A stretch of DNA of 14,433 nucleotides from an uncultured Clostridia bacterium (GTDB lineage Bacteria > Bacillota > Clostridia > Oscillospirales > Acutalibacteraceae), in assembly GCA_947623765.1 (NCBI GenBank), contig CANQIG010000026.1:1-14433 (forward strand), read 5' to 3'. This document shows positions 5,532 to 12,844 of the stretch, piece by piece. The first letter of the stretch is position 1, and every line of letters begins with the position of its first letter. The notes under the pieces were generated by a model. That model was not told the origin of the DNA, did not search any database, and saw only the letters and a program-made list of their open reading frames with translations. A program made the translations under genes and the position numbers.

Positions 5532-6806
5532 TCAGCTCACAAAAATGGCGGTGTTTTTGACCCAGGACCCGATCGCGACCGCGAGCTTCTGCGGCGCGGG
5601 CATATTCTGGTACGACTGCAGGAGCGTCGCCTCGAGGAAGTCCTCCGTCGAGTAACGCGCGGCGATGCCGCTCTCCGGGTCGACGACCGAGAGGAAGTCC
5701 TCCTGCGTGTTCATGTCGGTGACGATCCCGTAGTGGAAGCCGCTGATCTCGCCGAGCAGGACCACGACCGGCAGCCCCTCGGAAAGGCTCTCGTGGATGG
5801 ACGTGAGCAGGTCGCTGTTGCTCATGCCGGTCTTCATCTCCACCTCGCGGTCGGGCAGGGCGGTTTTCAGGCAGGCAAGCACCTCGTCCGGGAAAATGTC
5901 CTCGCCGACCGACTTTTTGAAGAGCTTCCCGTCCGTTCTCTCGCCGAACTGCAGGCCCATCGCCTTCGCGGCGGCATAGCCGCTGGGGAGCGTCTGCGGG
6001 TCGGAGACGAACGCGACGGACACGGGATCGAGATACGTGTCGTCCTCGTAGATCTCGCTATAATCGTTGGCGATCAGGAAGCCCGTGGCGGCGTTCCGGA
6101 CCCAGAGGATTCCCGCGAGCACCGCGAGGCAGAGCAGGAGCGCGGCGGCCTGCCGCAAGATCCTCGAGCTCGCCGTGGAGACGGTCTCGCCGCTGTAGAG
6201 CAGCTTGTCGGCCCATGTGGGCTTTCTGCCGCTCAGCGAGGCGTATACGTGGGCGCGTTTGACGGTCCTTGCTGGCGCCGCAGGCGGCGTAGACCGCCGC
6301 GCGGAGGCACTCCGGGATGGGGAGTCGGCGCGCCGCACGGGTCGCGCCTGGCGCGGCGCTTCGGGCCGCGGAGCCGTTTCCGGCTGGCCCGGATCGACGC
6401 CGAGAAGGTCGTCGGTGAGCGTCACGGTGAATTTCGATTGCCGGGCAGGCTTTTCCGCGTCGGGCGCGGTGCGCGCGGCCTTGCGCTCGGCGAAGGATTC
6501 GTCGAGGACGGCGGGCGACGTGAACGAGAGCTCCTCGCGCTCGGGCAGAGGCGTCCCGCGGCGTTCCGTGCGGGGCGTGCGTGATGCGCGCGGCGCGCGT
6601 TCCCGGGCGGCCTTCCGCTCGGCGAGCGTTTCGTCGAAGATGACGGCGCGCTCCAATTCCCCGGCATCTCCGGCGTCGGGGAGATCGTCCTCGAAGTGGG
6701 GGAGTGGGTCGGGGATCATCGCCTCCAGCGACTGGAGGGCCTCGTCTTTTTCGGGGGCCGCGGCGCTCGGTTCAGGCGGCGTGCGGTTTTCGCTGTTTAG
6801 ATCCAT
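5532..6806 (-). CDS. Membrane-anchored C39-peptidase-like protein lacking the catalytic Cys
   Basis: A 424-residue protein. Residues 1-215 are a charged, Pro/Ala/Arg-rich, probably disordered segment, presumably cytoplasmic, with two copies of a short motif: VIFDETLAERKAAR (55-68) and AVLDESFAERKAAR (99-112). One membrane helix lies at about 219-237. The outer domain (about 258-424) has the layout of a C39-like papain fold: QTLPSGYAAAKAMGLQFG (271-288) aligns with the usual LPxGCEA active-site helix, FHYGIVTD (357-364) supplies the His (H358), and VVDPESG the Asp (D376). The nucleophile position is Tyr277, so proteolysis by this mechanism is not expected; a binding role is more likely. The ATG follows GGAGGG at 7 nt and its promoter is at 6843-6871. 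It sits one base from cca. Fold assignment is by motif only. Confidence 0.75.
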   Translation of the reverse strand: MDLNSENRTPPEPSAAAPEKDEALQSLEAMIPDPLPHFEDDLPDAGDAGELERAVIFDETLAERKAARERAPRASRTPRTERRGTPLPEREELSFTSPAVLDESFAERKAARTAPDAEKPARQSKFTVTLTDDLLGVDPGQPETAPRPEAPRQARPVRRADSPSRSASARRSTPPAAPARTVKRAHVYASLSGRKPTWADKLLYSGETVSTASSRILRQAAALLLCLAVLAGILWVRNAATGFLIANDYSEIYEDDTYLDPVSVAFVSDPQTLPSGYAAAKAMGLQFGERTDGKLFKKSVGEDIFPDEVLACLKTALPDREVEMKTGMSNSDLLTSIHESLSEGLPVVVLLGEISGFHYGIVTDMNTQEDFLSVVDPESGIAARYSTEDFLEATLLQSYQNMPAPQKLAVAIGSWVKNTAIFVS

Positions 6807-6842
6807 GCGTCGTCCCTCCTTTCTCAAATTCCAAGCAAAACT

Positions 6843-6871
6843 ATGATACCATTTTTCCGCGGTTTTTTCAA
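6843..6871 (-). promoter_or_regulatory. Promoter of the C39-like/cca operon
   Basis: On the minus strand, TTGAAA (6871-6866) and TATCAT (6848-6843) are 17 bp apart. Predicted start near 6836 gives a short leader of about 30 nt before the ATG at 6806. It diverges from the SEC-C gene promoter. Confidence 0.78.
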
Positions 6872-6941
6872 TGGGGATTCTCAGTTTCCGGGAAAATTTC
6901 AGATATTTCCAGAGAAAAACGCGGTTCTAACGGAAAAAAGC

Positions 6942-6970
6942 TTGCCAAACTGACGCGCTTCGGCTATAAT
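6942..6970 (+). promoter_or_regulatory. Promoter of the SEC-C gene
   Basis: TTGCCA (6942-6947) and a perfect TATAAT (6965-6970) are separated by 17 bp. Predicted start is near 6977, 44 nt before the ATG at 7021. Confidence 0.85.
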
Positions 6971-7020
6971 CGTCTAAGGGACGGCGGGGTCCGTCCCCAG
7001 AACAGAAACGGAGGCAGGAT

Positions 7021-7521
7021 ATGTCTATCTATGAGGATTGGCGGGCGTACGTGGAACGCCATTCGTCCGCGCCGGACGCGAACAAATTCTGGACGGGGTA
7101 CTTTGCCCGCGAAAAGGGTTTTTATGAGAAGCTGCTGCGCGGCGAGCTCGACGCGAAGACGCAGCAGGCGCTCGCCGAGGCGACGGGCGTCGTGCCGGAG
7201 GAGGCCACGGGCTTCCTCGATGGGATCAACGAGAGCCTGAAGACGCCGAACGACTTGGAGTCGCTGACGTCGGAGCAGGAGATCTCGCTGGATTTTGACC
7301 CGGAAAAGCTCTACTACAACATGGTGGCGGCGAAGGCCGAGTGGCTCTACACGCTCCCGGAGTGGGAGAAATACCTCACGGAGGAGCGGCGCAAGGAGTT
7401 GTACCGCGAGCAGAAGCGCTCCACGACGGTGGTGAAAGGGCCGAAGATCGGGCGGAACGACCCATGCCCGTGCGGGAGCGGCAAGAAATACAAGAAGTGC
7501 TGCGGGCGCGACGTCGCGTAA
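7021..7521 (+). CDS. SEC-C zinc-motif protein
   Basis: A 166-residue cytoplasmic protein. The C-terminal ~25 residues form a SEC-C motif, the zinc-binding tail also found at the end of SecA: GRNDPCPCGSGKKYKKCC, with ligands C149, C151, C160 and C161. The N-terminal ~135 residues are acidic and helical (EDWRAYVERHSS, EKGFYEKLLRGEL, PEWEKYLTEERRKELYRE), and I do not recognise a domain there. Stand-alone SEC-C proteins are common in Clostridia; SEC-C contacts SecB or ribosomes in SecA, but the role of these small proteins is not known. The ATG has GGAGG upstream. It is monocistronic, with its own promoter and terminator. Confidence 0.92.
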   Translation: MSIYEDWRAYVERHSSAPDANKFWTGYFAREKGFYEKLLRGELDAKTQQALAEATGVVPEEATGFLDGINESLKTPNDLESLTSEQEISLDFDPEKLYYNMVAAKAEWLYTLPEWEKYLTEERRKELYREQKRSTTVVKGPKIGRNDPCPCGSGKKYKKCCGRDVA

Positions 7522-7536
7522 GGGCAAAGACAAAAA

Positions 7537-7565
7537 GAAAAGAGGCGGAACACCGCCTCTTTTTG
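7537..7565. terminator. Bidirectional terminator between SEC-C and the four-helix protein gene
   Basis: AGAGGCGG (7541-7548), loop AACA, CCGCCTCT (7553-7560) followed by TTTTT on the plus strand. On the minus strand the hairpin is followed by TTTTCTTTTT. It lies between two convergent genes and suits both. Confidence 0.92.
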
Positions 7566-7584
7566 CATTTTTGATTGAATTTCG

Positions 7585-8589
7585 TCACCTACGGGTGCGG
7601 CGTGCGCGGCTCGGAGCGTTCTCGAGCTTGATCGAGAACACGATGCACACGATGCTGATGAGCAGGAATGCGATCGCCGGGAACAGGAACGAAGAGAAGA
7701 TCCCGCGGATGTACGACTGAAGGAACGCGCCGAGCGACGGCGGGTTCGCCTGCAGTCCGCCGAGCCCGAGCGCCGGGAACAGGACGAACGCGAAGACCAA
7801 GCAGACGACCACGCAGGTGATCGTACTGTACCCGATGAACCGAAGGCCTGTCCCGCCCTTTCCGGCGAGCAGGAACGTCAGGAGGAGGGAGATGGCGGAG
7901 AGCAGCGCGAGCACCCCGATCCCGATCCAGATCACCCTGTTCAGTCGAGAGAGGAGACTGTCGTGGATCGTACCGGCGAGGGGAATGCCGACGCTGTTGT
8001 TGTACTGGTCCAGACAGGACTGCGCGACATTCGCGATCGCGGGCTCCGTTTCGGCGTTGACGACGTAGCCGTTGTCCTTGGCGTACTGGATCATCGAGTC
8101 GTAGAGCGTGTCGTAGAATTTCTGATGGTAGTCGTTTTCATACGCGTCGCTGGAATACATCCGATCGATCAGATCGCACATATCGGCGTCGATGTTCTCC
8201 GGCGTGACCTGTTCGAGAAGAAGCTCCTTCGGGAAGCCGGAGGAATTCGAGCGGCTTTTGAATTTGCCGTCCAGATCCTCGACGACCTTCTCCGAGAAGT
8301 CGCTGCTTTTCAGCGTGTTTTCCATGAAGGAGACGTTGCCCACGGTAAATGCGACGGTCAAAAGAACGGTGAGAAGCATCAGCAGGATCGAGGAGAAGAA
8401 GGCGAGGGCGAGCGGCCACGGCGCGGCAGCGCCGGTCTTGGACTCTCTGTATCCGCCGTTGTCATACGAGGGCATATCCTCCTCATAGACGGGATAGTCC
8501 TGCTCGGGCTCCAGATCAGTCTCGATCACCTGAACACGGCGCGGGGTACGCGGCGTGCGGGAAGTATTTTCCGAGAAATGTCTAGCCAT
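7585..8589 (-). CDS. Four-helix membrane protein with large ectodomain, beside sortase
   Basis: A 334-residue protein I do not recognise as a named family. Residues 1-55 are polar (MARHFSENTSRTPRTPRRVQ, then acidic and Tyr-rich) and presumably cytoplasmic. Membrane helices are predicted at about 58-82, 218-241, 251-273 and 298-320. The ~135-residue segment between helices 1 and 2 is helical, probably external, and holds two Cys (138, 192) that could form a disulfide. The C-terminus is Arg-rich (SRARRTRR). The ATG has GGAGG 8 nt upstream and starts 18 bp after the sortase stop, so the two are co-transcribed. This pairing suggests a partner in surface assembly or envelope sensing, which is an inference from context only. 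Confidence 0.85.
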   Translation of the reverse strand: MARHFSENTSRTPRTPRRVQVIETDLEPEQDYPVYEEDMPSYDNGGYRESKTGAAAPWPLALAFFSSILLMLLTVLLTVAFTVGNVSFMENTLKSSDFSEKVVEDLDGKFKSRSNSSGFPKELLLEQVTPENIDADMCDLIDRMYSSDAYENDYHQKFYDTLYDSMIQYAKDNGYVVNAETEPAIANVAQSCLDQYNNSVGIPLAGTIHDSLLSRLNRVIWIGIGVLALLSAISLLLTFLLAGKGGTGLRFIGYSTITCVVVCLVFAFVLFPALGLGGLQANPPSLGAFLQSYIRGIFSSFLFPAIAFLLISIVCIVFSIKLENAPSRARRTRR

Positions 8590-8607
8590 GATCTTGTTCC
8601 TCCCTGG

Positions 8608-9348
8608 TTATTCATTGATTTCCGGACCGGAGACGAACTCACAGTACACGAGGTAGCGCTGACTGGTAAAGCCGAGCGCGTCAAAGGGATAGCAGGTATA
8701 GAGGATGAGGTTTTCATCGGTGCGGGAGAGGTCATACGCGGTGGAGTCCGTGTTCTCGACGATCGCCGTGTCGACCACACGGTAGACATAGTCGCCGTAA
8801 TGCGTGGTGATCGTGACAGTCGCGCCGACCTTCGCGCTCTTGAGGTCATTGAAATAGGTGTTGTTGTGCGCCATGATGAAGATGGAGCAGTTCTCGCCCG
8901 GGATGCCTGCGCCGAACCCTTCATATGTACCGGCGCCCGCGTCGAGGACGCTGTTGTCCGTCCCGTAAAAGAGGTCGCAGCTGACCTCGGTACCGGAGAT
9001 CGACAGCTTGCCGTAACGGTCATTGCCGGAAGGCATCGTCTCTTCATCCAAATCGATCTTGTCCCGTTCCGGAGAACCGGAGGGAGAAGCCGAGGGGGAT
9101 TTCGAGGGTCTGACAGAGGCGCTCGGCGAAGCAGAGCCCTCCTCACGAAGGGCGAGAAGATCGCGGGAATCATCGACCTCCACCGTAGAAGAGGAGGAGC
9201 CCGTTGCGATCATGCCGAACAGCCCGATATACGGGTGGACGTATATATAGGTGACGACCGCGACGACGATGGCCGTCAAAAGGGCAAAGGCGGCCGGGAC
9301 CGCGGCGAATGCCCATGGATTGCTACGGAAAAATGAGTTTTTCTTCAC
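8608..9348 (-). CDS. Class D-like sortase
   Basis: A 246-residue membrane-anchored transpeptidase that would attach secreted proteins to the cell wall. An N-terminal membrane helix (about 13-36) is followed by a Ser/Pro linker (71-92) and the sortase barrel. Catalytic residues are visible: His161 in FIMAHNNTYF, Cys219 in LILYTCYPF and Arg231 in SQRYLVY. The CYPF-x5-QRY spacing and the preceding GTYEGFGAGIPGENCSIF block are most like class D enzymes, though class is assigned by eye. The start is GTG at 9348 with AGGA about 9 nt upstream. Terminator and leader features suggest it is expressed apart from, or by read-through from, the surface-protein gene upstream. That protein is its likely substrate. 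Confidence 0.9.
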   Translation of the reverse strand: MKKNSFFRSNPWAFAAVPAAFALLTAIVVAVVTYIYVHPYIGLFGMIATGSSSSTVEVDDSRDLLALREEGSASPSASVRPSKSPSASPSGSPERDKIDLDEETMPSGNDRYGKLSISGTEVSCDLFYGTDNSVLDAGAGTYEGFGAGIPGENCSIFIMAHNNTYFNDLKSAKVGATVTITTHYGDYVYRVVDTAIVENTDSTAYDLSRTDENLILYTCYPFDALGFTSQRYLVYCEFVSGPEINE

Positions 9349-9473
9349 GCCTGCTTCCTTCTTTCCATATTCTGTAACAGAGAGAATGAAATGTTATCCC
9401 TTGTATGGACCAATAAAACGCCTTTTCCAAGAAATGGGGGAGCAAACCTGCCGAGTGCAAATCTGCAAAAGAT

Positions 9474-9501
9474 AAGCCGGGCACCCGAAAGCGCCCGGCT
9501 T
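9474..9501 (-). terminator. Stem-loop after the surface-protein gene
   Basis: AAGCCGGGC (9474-9482) pairs with GCCCGGCTT (9493-9501) around a 10-nt loop, 36 bp past the surface-protein stop. On the minus strand it is followed by ATCTTTTGC, a short T-rich run, so termination may be partial and allow some read-through to the sortase. The 125 bp from here to the sortase start hold no promoter I can call with confidence. Confidence 0.75.
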
Positions 9502-9537
9502 TCTTATGAAGCAAAAGTTAGAACCTTAAGTTACAAC

Positions 9538-10341
9538 TTAAGCAACATTGCGGCTCTTGCGAGCGGCGATGGCGAGAACGCCAGCAACAGCGAACAGGGA
9601 AACGAGAGCAACAGCAACAGTGTTGTCACCGGTCTGGGTTCCGAGCGGGTTGCCAGTCGTGCCTTCGTTGGTGCCCGTGCCAGCTGCAGGCGGCTTGGTA
9701 CCAGCGTTCCAGTAGTCCGGACGAGTGTAGCACCAGTTGATCGTGACGGTCTGACGCGCCCACTTGCTATAACCAAGCTCAGTGTTCGTGTTCGTGATCG
9801 TCAGGGTCGCAGTGATCCAGTCAGCGTTGATCGCAAAGGATCCCTCGTTGTACAGGACGCTCATGCCCGCAGGAATGACGCCAGCGAAATTCGCAACAGC
9901 ATTGGTCACGAATTCTTCGGTCAGGTCAGCCTGGAGCGGAGCATGCCACTTATCACCGGAAACCGTGATCCCGAGGGTGTCAAGGATGCCAGCAGCCTCA
10001 GCAGCATGATCGCGAATCGCGGCATACTGGTCATTGTTCATCGAAAGGATGATGCCAGAAATGTCGGAAACGACGACACCGCGCTGCGCAAGCTCCCAAG
10101 CGATCGCGTTGGCGATCTCAGCTCTGGTGTGACCAAGGGGAGCCCCGTTACCGGTCGTAGAACCTTCACCATACCCAGAACTCCACGGATTGTCCCACTG
10201 CCAGAGACCCGGATTGTCGATCGGGTTCCAAGCACCGAGATCAGTATTCGGACCCGGAACCTCCGGTACGGTAGCGAACGCGCTAACAGACATGGTGAGG
10301 ACAAGGACCACCGTCAGCACAAGAGCAAGAACTTTTTTCAT
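9538..10341 (-). CDS. Secreted surface protein with atypical sortase sorting signal
   Basis: A 267-residue protein of unknown family. A signal peptide (MKKVLALVLTVVLVLTMSVS, cleavage likely after AFA at about 23) opens it. A Trp/Pro/Asn-rich segment and a central domain (about 60-215) with Ile/Thr-rich strands (ITATLTITNTNTELGY) follow. A Gly/Thr-rich linker leads to GTQTGDN, a hydrophobic helix and the basic tail AARKSRNVA: the layout of a sortase signal, but with GTQTG where LPxTG is usual. The chosen ATG (10341) follows GGAGG by 9 nt; a more upstream ATG lacks one. Lower GC and more uniform codons than its neighbours, a strong promoter and leader hairpins suggest high expression. A sortase gene lies just downstream. 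Wall attachment by that enzyme is inferred. Confidence 0.85.
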   Translation of the reverse strand: MKKVLALVLTVVLVLTMSVSAFATVPEVPGPNTDLGAWNPIDNPGLWQWDNPWSSGYGEGSTTGNGAPLGHTRAEIANAIAWELAQRGVVVSDISGIILSMNNDQYAAIRDHAAEAAGILDTLGITVSGDKWHAPLQADLTEEFVTNAVANFAGVIPAGMSVLYNEGSFAINADWITATLTITNTNTELGYSKWARQTVTINWCYTRPDYWNAGTKPPAAGTGTNEGTTGNPLGTQTGDNTVAVALVSLFAVAGVLAIAARKSRNVA

Positions 10342-10367
10342 GATAGATGTCCTCCTTTCATAATAAT

Positions 10368-10388
10368 CATAACGCACTGTGCGTTATG
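10368..10388 (-). promoter_or_regulatory. Leader stem-loop 2 of the surface-protein mRNA
   Basis: A perfect 21-nt inverted repeat, arms CATAACGCAC and GTGCGTTATG around a central T. As RNA the stem is 8-10 bp closing on the loop ACAGU. It ends about 7 nt before the GGAGG ribosome site, so it could affect translation or mRNA stability; as DNA it could be an operator. Confidence 0.75.
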
Positions 10389-10399
10389 TCTTTGGTTTT

Positions 10400-10429
10400 G
10401 ATACCCGGAACACTGTGTTCCTCGGTATC
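10400..10429 (-). promoter_or_regulatory. 5'-terminal stem-loop 1 of the surface-protein mRNA
   Basis: GATACC (10400-10405) pairs with GGTATC (10424-10429), and inside it GGAACAC pairs with GTGTTCC around a central T, with small internal bulges. The predicted transcription start is about 10430, so this hairpin would occupy the very 5' end of the mRNA. Its loop (ACAGU as RNA) is the same as that of stem-loop 2. 5'-terminal hairpins are known to shield mRNAs from 5'-end-dependent decay. Confidence 0.75.
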
Positions 10430-10436
10430 TGAGAGG

Positions 10437-10465
10437 ATTATACACCATCTTTTCGGGAAATGCAA
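10437..10465 (-). promoter_or_regulatory. Promoter of the surface-protein gene
   Basis: On the minus strand, TTGCAT (10465-10460) and a perfect TATAAT (10442-10437) are 17 bp apart. Predicted start is near 10430, giving a leader of about 90 nt that contains two stem-loops. Confidence 0.85.
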
Positions 10466-10475
10466 GAGGAAATTC

Positions 10476-10508
10476 AAAAAATTTTCGATTTTTCCGAAAA
10501 AATTTTTT
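10476..10508 (-). terminator. AT-rich stem-loop at the end of the oxidoreductase gene
   Basis: Plus-strand AAAAAATTTTCG (10476-10487) pairs with CGAAAAAATTTTTT (10495-10508) around a 7-nt loop, with two unpaired bases. It overlaps the stop codon of the oxidoreductase gene and ends in a T run on the minus strand. The stem is AT-rich and therefore weak, but the position is right for a terminator insulating the surface-protein promoter. Confidence 0.55.
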
Positions 10509-11493
10509 ATGGAAACCGGATGCCCGCTTTTTTTCTCAGATCTTCCAAAAAATCAGCCACTTGGATGGAGAGCATTCCGCATTCTTCATAATCCGCGCGG
10601 GATGCTTCCGGCGAGACGATGAAGCGGTGGAAAGCTTTGGCCTCGTTTCCCATGAGCTGCCATTTCGGGTCCGACCCGTAGACCGGCTCGCGCGTGCCGT
10701 CGTTCCAGACGATCTCGATGTTCGCGAGCCGGGAGATGGATTCGACGGAGACCGTGCCTTTGTCGCCTTGAAACTCTGAATTCTCCGCGGCCTGTCCGAG
10801 CTTGGAGTATGTGAGGTCTACGAGCTTGTCGGGGTACTCGAGGAGCGCCGCGCCCGCGCCGTCCGCGCCGGTCGTGAGCAGGTGCGCATGCGCGGAGACG
10901 GCGGACGGCGCGCCGAAGAGGTGCAGCGCGGGGTAAACGCAGTAGACGCCGAGGTCCATCAGCGCGCCGGTCTCGAGCGCGGGATTGAAGATGTTCGGGA
11001 CCTCGCCGCGGAGGTACGCGTCGTACTTGGAGGAGCGCTGGCAGAAGTCGAGCTTCGCATAGGTGATCGGCCCGACGCGCCGAAGGGCGTCCTCGAGGAG
11101 GCGGCGCTGCGGCTGGTGCATATACATGATGGCCTCGAGAAAGACGAGGCCCTTTTCGGCGGCGAGCGCCTGTAAAGCGCGGACGTCTTCCGGGTGCGCG
11201 GAGAGCGGCTTTTCGCAGATCACGTGCTTGCCGTGCTCGAGGAAGACGCGCGCCTGGGACATATGGAAGCGGTTCGGGCTCGCGATGTAGACCGCGTCGA
11301 TCTCAGGGCTTTCCGCCATGGCGGAAAGGTCGGTGAAGACGCGCGGCGGGCCGGGGTATTTCGCGGCGAACGCTGCGCCGGTCTCCTCTTTTCGGGAGTA
11401 GACGGCGGTGAGCTGCCAGAGGCCGCTCTCGAGCGCGCCTTCGATGTAGCTGTCGACGATCCAGCCGGTGCCGACGGTTCCGAAACGAAGCAT
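10507..11493 (-). CDS. Gfo/Idh/MocA-family NAD(P)-dependent oxidoreductase
   Basis: A 328-residue dehydrogenase of the glucose-fructose oxidoreductase/inositol dehydrogenase family. The N-terminal Rossmann fold opens with RFGTVGTGWIVDSYI (3-17, glycine-rich turn). IDAVYIASPNRFH (65-77) and HGKHVICEKPLSAH (87-100) carry the family's conserved Asn/His and EKP (94-96) cofactor-site motif. EAIMYMHQPQ and GALMDLGVYCVYPALHLFGA form the substrate-domain signature. It probably oxidises or epimerises a sugar, polyol or dihydrodiol; the substrate cannot be read from sequence. I start at ATG 11493 (GAGGG at 5 nt) rather than an in-frame codon further up that would overlap pepT. It lies 29 bp after pepT with no terminator between them, so they are probably one transcript. 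Confidence 0.9.
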   Translation of the reverse strand: MLRFGTVGTGWIVDSYIEGALESGLWQLTAVYSRKEETGAAFAAKYPGPPRVFTDLSAMAESPEIDAVYIASPNRFHMSQARVFLEHGKHVICEKPLSAHPEDVRALQALAAEKGLVFLEAIMYMHQPQRRLLEDALRRVGPITYAKLDFCQRSSKYDAYLRGEVPNIFNPALETGALMDLGVYCVYPALHLFGAPSAVSAHAHLLTTGADGAGAALLEYPDKLVDLTYSKLGQAAENSEFQGDKGTVSVESISRLANIEIVWNDGTREPVYGSDPKWQLMGNEAKAFHRFIVSPEASRADYEECGMLSIQVADFLEDLRKKAGIRFP

Positions 11494-11522
11494 GAAATCC
11501 CTCTCTTTTCTGCGGGCTGCGG

Positions 11523-12734
11523 TCACTCGACCATCCGGACGATCGTCCGGATGACGCGGACCATTTTCTCCATTTCCTCGACGACGGCGTACTCGTACTT
11601 GCCGTGCGCGTTTTCGCCGCCCGTGCCGAGGTTCGGGCAGGGCAGGCCCATGTAGGAGAGCGTCGCGCCGTCCGTACCGCCGCGGATCGCGTGGCTCGTG
11701 GGCTCGAGGCCGATCTCGCGGATGGCGGCCCGGGCGATCTCGAGGATCTCCGGGTGCGGCTCGACGACTTCTTTCATGTTGCGGTAGCTGTCGCGTATGT
11801 CGAGCGTGACGAGCTCGCGGCCGTACTTCTTATTGATAAAGTCCGCCGCGAGGGTGAATTTTTCCTTGCGGGCGCAGAGCTTCGCGTAATCGTGGTCGCG
11901 GATGATGTAGTTGAGGTCCGCGCTCTCGATGCTGGTGTGCATTTCGAGGAGGTGCCAGAAGCCCTCGTAGCCCTCGGTGTTCTCCGGGACCTCGGTCTGC
12001 GGGAGGAGGCTGTTAAATTCCATCGCGACGCGGGAGGCGTTGATCATCTTGCCCTTCGCGCCGCCCGGGTGAACGGAAAGGCCCTTGACGTGGACCTTCG
12101 CGGAAGCGCCGTTGAAATTCTCGTATTCCATGTCGTTGACCGTGCCGCCGTCCACCGTAAAGGCGAAATCCGCGCCGAAATGCGGGACGTCGAATTTCGA
12201 GGGGCCCGCGCCGATCTCTTCGTCGGGCGTGAAGGCGATCTTCACCGCGCCGTGCGGCTCGCCGCTTTGGATCAACTCCTCGGCGGCCTGCAGGATCTCC
12301 GCAACGCCCGCCTTGTCGTCCGCGCCGAGCAGCGTCGTGCCGTCGGTGACGACGAGCGTTTTCCCGCAGTACGCGGCAAGGCCCGGAAACTCCCGGACAG
12401 TGGTGACGATGCCGAGCGATTCGTTCAGGACGATGTCGCCGCCGTCGTACTTTTCGATGACGCGCGGATTCACGCCGCAGCCGGAGAACTCGGCGGCGGT
12501 GTCCATGTGCGCGATGAATCCGACGGTCTTCGCGCGCGGGGCCGTCGCGGGGACGGTGCCGTAGACGTAGCCGAACTCGCTCATGTGGGCGTCTTCGATG
12601 CCGATCTTTTTCATCTCCTCCACGAGGTGCGCCGCGAGGATCTTCTGCTTTGCGGTGGAGGGCATCGTGCCGGAATTGGGGTCGGACTGGGTGTCGTATT
12701 TGACATAGTCGAGGAATTTTTCGAGGACGGACAT
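11523..12734 (-). CDS. pepT: Peptidase T (tripeptide aminopeptidase)
   Basis: A 403-residue cytoplasmic M20 metallopeptidase that removes the N-terminal residue of tripeptides. Zinc-site residues are all visible: H76 and D78 in IAHMDTA, D139 in LLGADDKAG, the general base and ligand pair E172/E173 in FTPDEEIGAG, D195 in FTVDGG, and H377 in GTGGENAHGKYEY near the C-terminus. Length and motif spacing match the E. coli enzyme closely. KGLSVHPGGAKGKM marks the lid/dimerisation domain. The ATG follows GGAG at about 8 nt, and a promoter lies 52-80 bp upstream. It is the first gene of a two-gene operon with the Gfo/Idh/MocA oxidoreductase. The 3' end contains a 20-bp perfect palindrome in coding sequence. 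Confidence 0.97.
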   Translation of the reverse strand: MSVLEKFLDYVKYDTQSDPNSGTMPSTAKQKILAAHLVEEMKKIGIEDAHMSEFGYVYGTVPATAPRAKTVGFIAHMDTAAEFSGCGVNPRVIEKYDGGDIVLNESLGIVTTVREFPGLAAYCGKTLVVTDGTTLLGADDKAGVAEILQAAEELIQSGEPHGAVKIAFTPDEEIGAGPSKFDVPHFGADFAFTVDGGTVNDMEYENFNGASAKVHVKGLSVHPGGAKGKMINASRVAMEFNSLLPQTEVPENTEGYEGFWHLLEMHTSIESADLNYIIRDHDYAKLCARKEKFTLAADFINKKYGRELVTLDIRDSYRNMKEVVEPHPEILEIARAAIREIGLEPTSHAIRGGTDGATLSYMGLPCPNLGTGGENAHGKYEYAVVEEMEKMVRVIRTIVRMVE

Positions 12735-12785
12735 TTTCGGTCGCTCCTTTTTGCGGCGGCTGCGCCGCGCGGTTTTCTCGGAACC

Positions 12786-12814
12786 ATTATACCGCCCTTT
12801 CGGGGAAAAAGCAA
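12786..12814 (-). promoter_or_regulatory. Promoter of the pepT operon
   Basis: On the minus strand, TTGCTT (12814-12809) and a perfect TATAAT (12791-12786) are 17 bp apart. Predicted start is near 12779. The ~45-nt leader contains GCGGC-GCA-GCCGC, a short GC hairpin just before the ribosome site that might temper translation. Confidence 0.83.
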
Positions 12815-12844
12815 GCGCGGCGGGCCGATTCGGGCAAAAAGAAA

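Noticed and set aside
7963..9336. Plus-strand open frame of 457 codons
   Set aside because: It is antisense to the sortase and four-helix protein genes, which have recognisable motifs and GGAGG or AGGA sites; no recognisable domain appears in the opposite frame.
9349..9473. Promoter for the sortase gene
   Set aside because: TTGGAA and CATACA at 17 bp can be found on the minus strand, but the -10 match is too poor to call.
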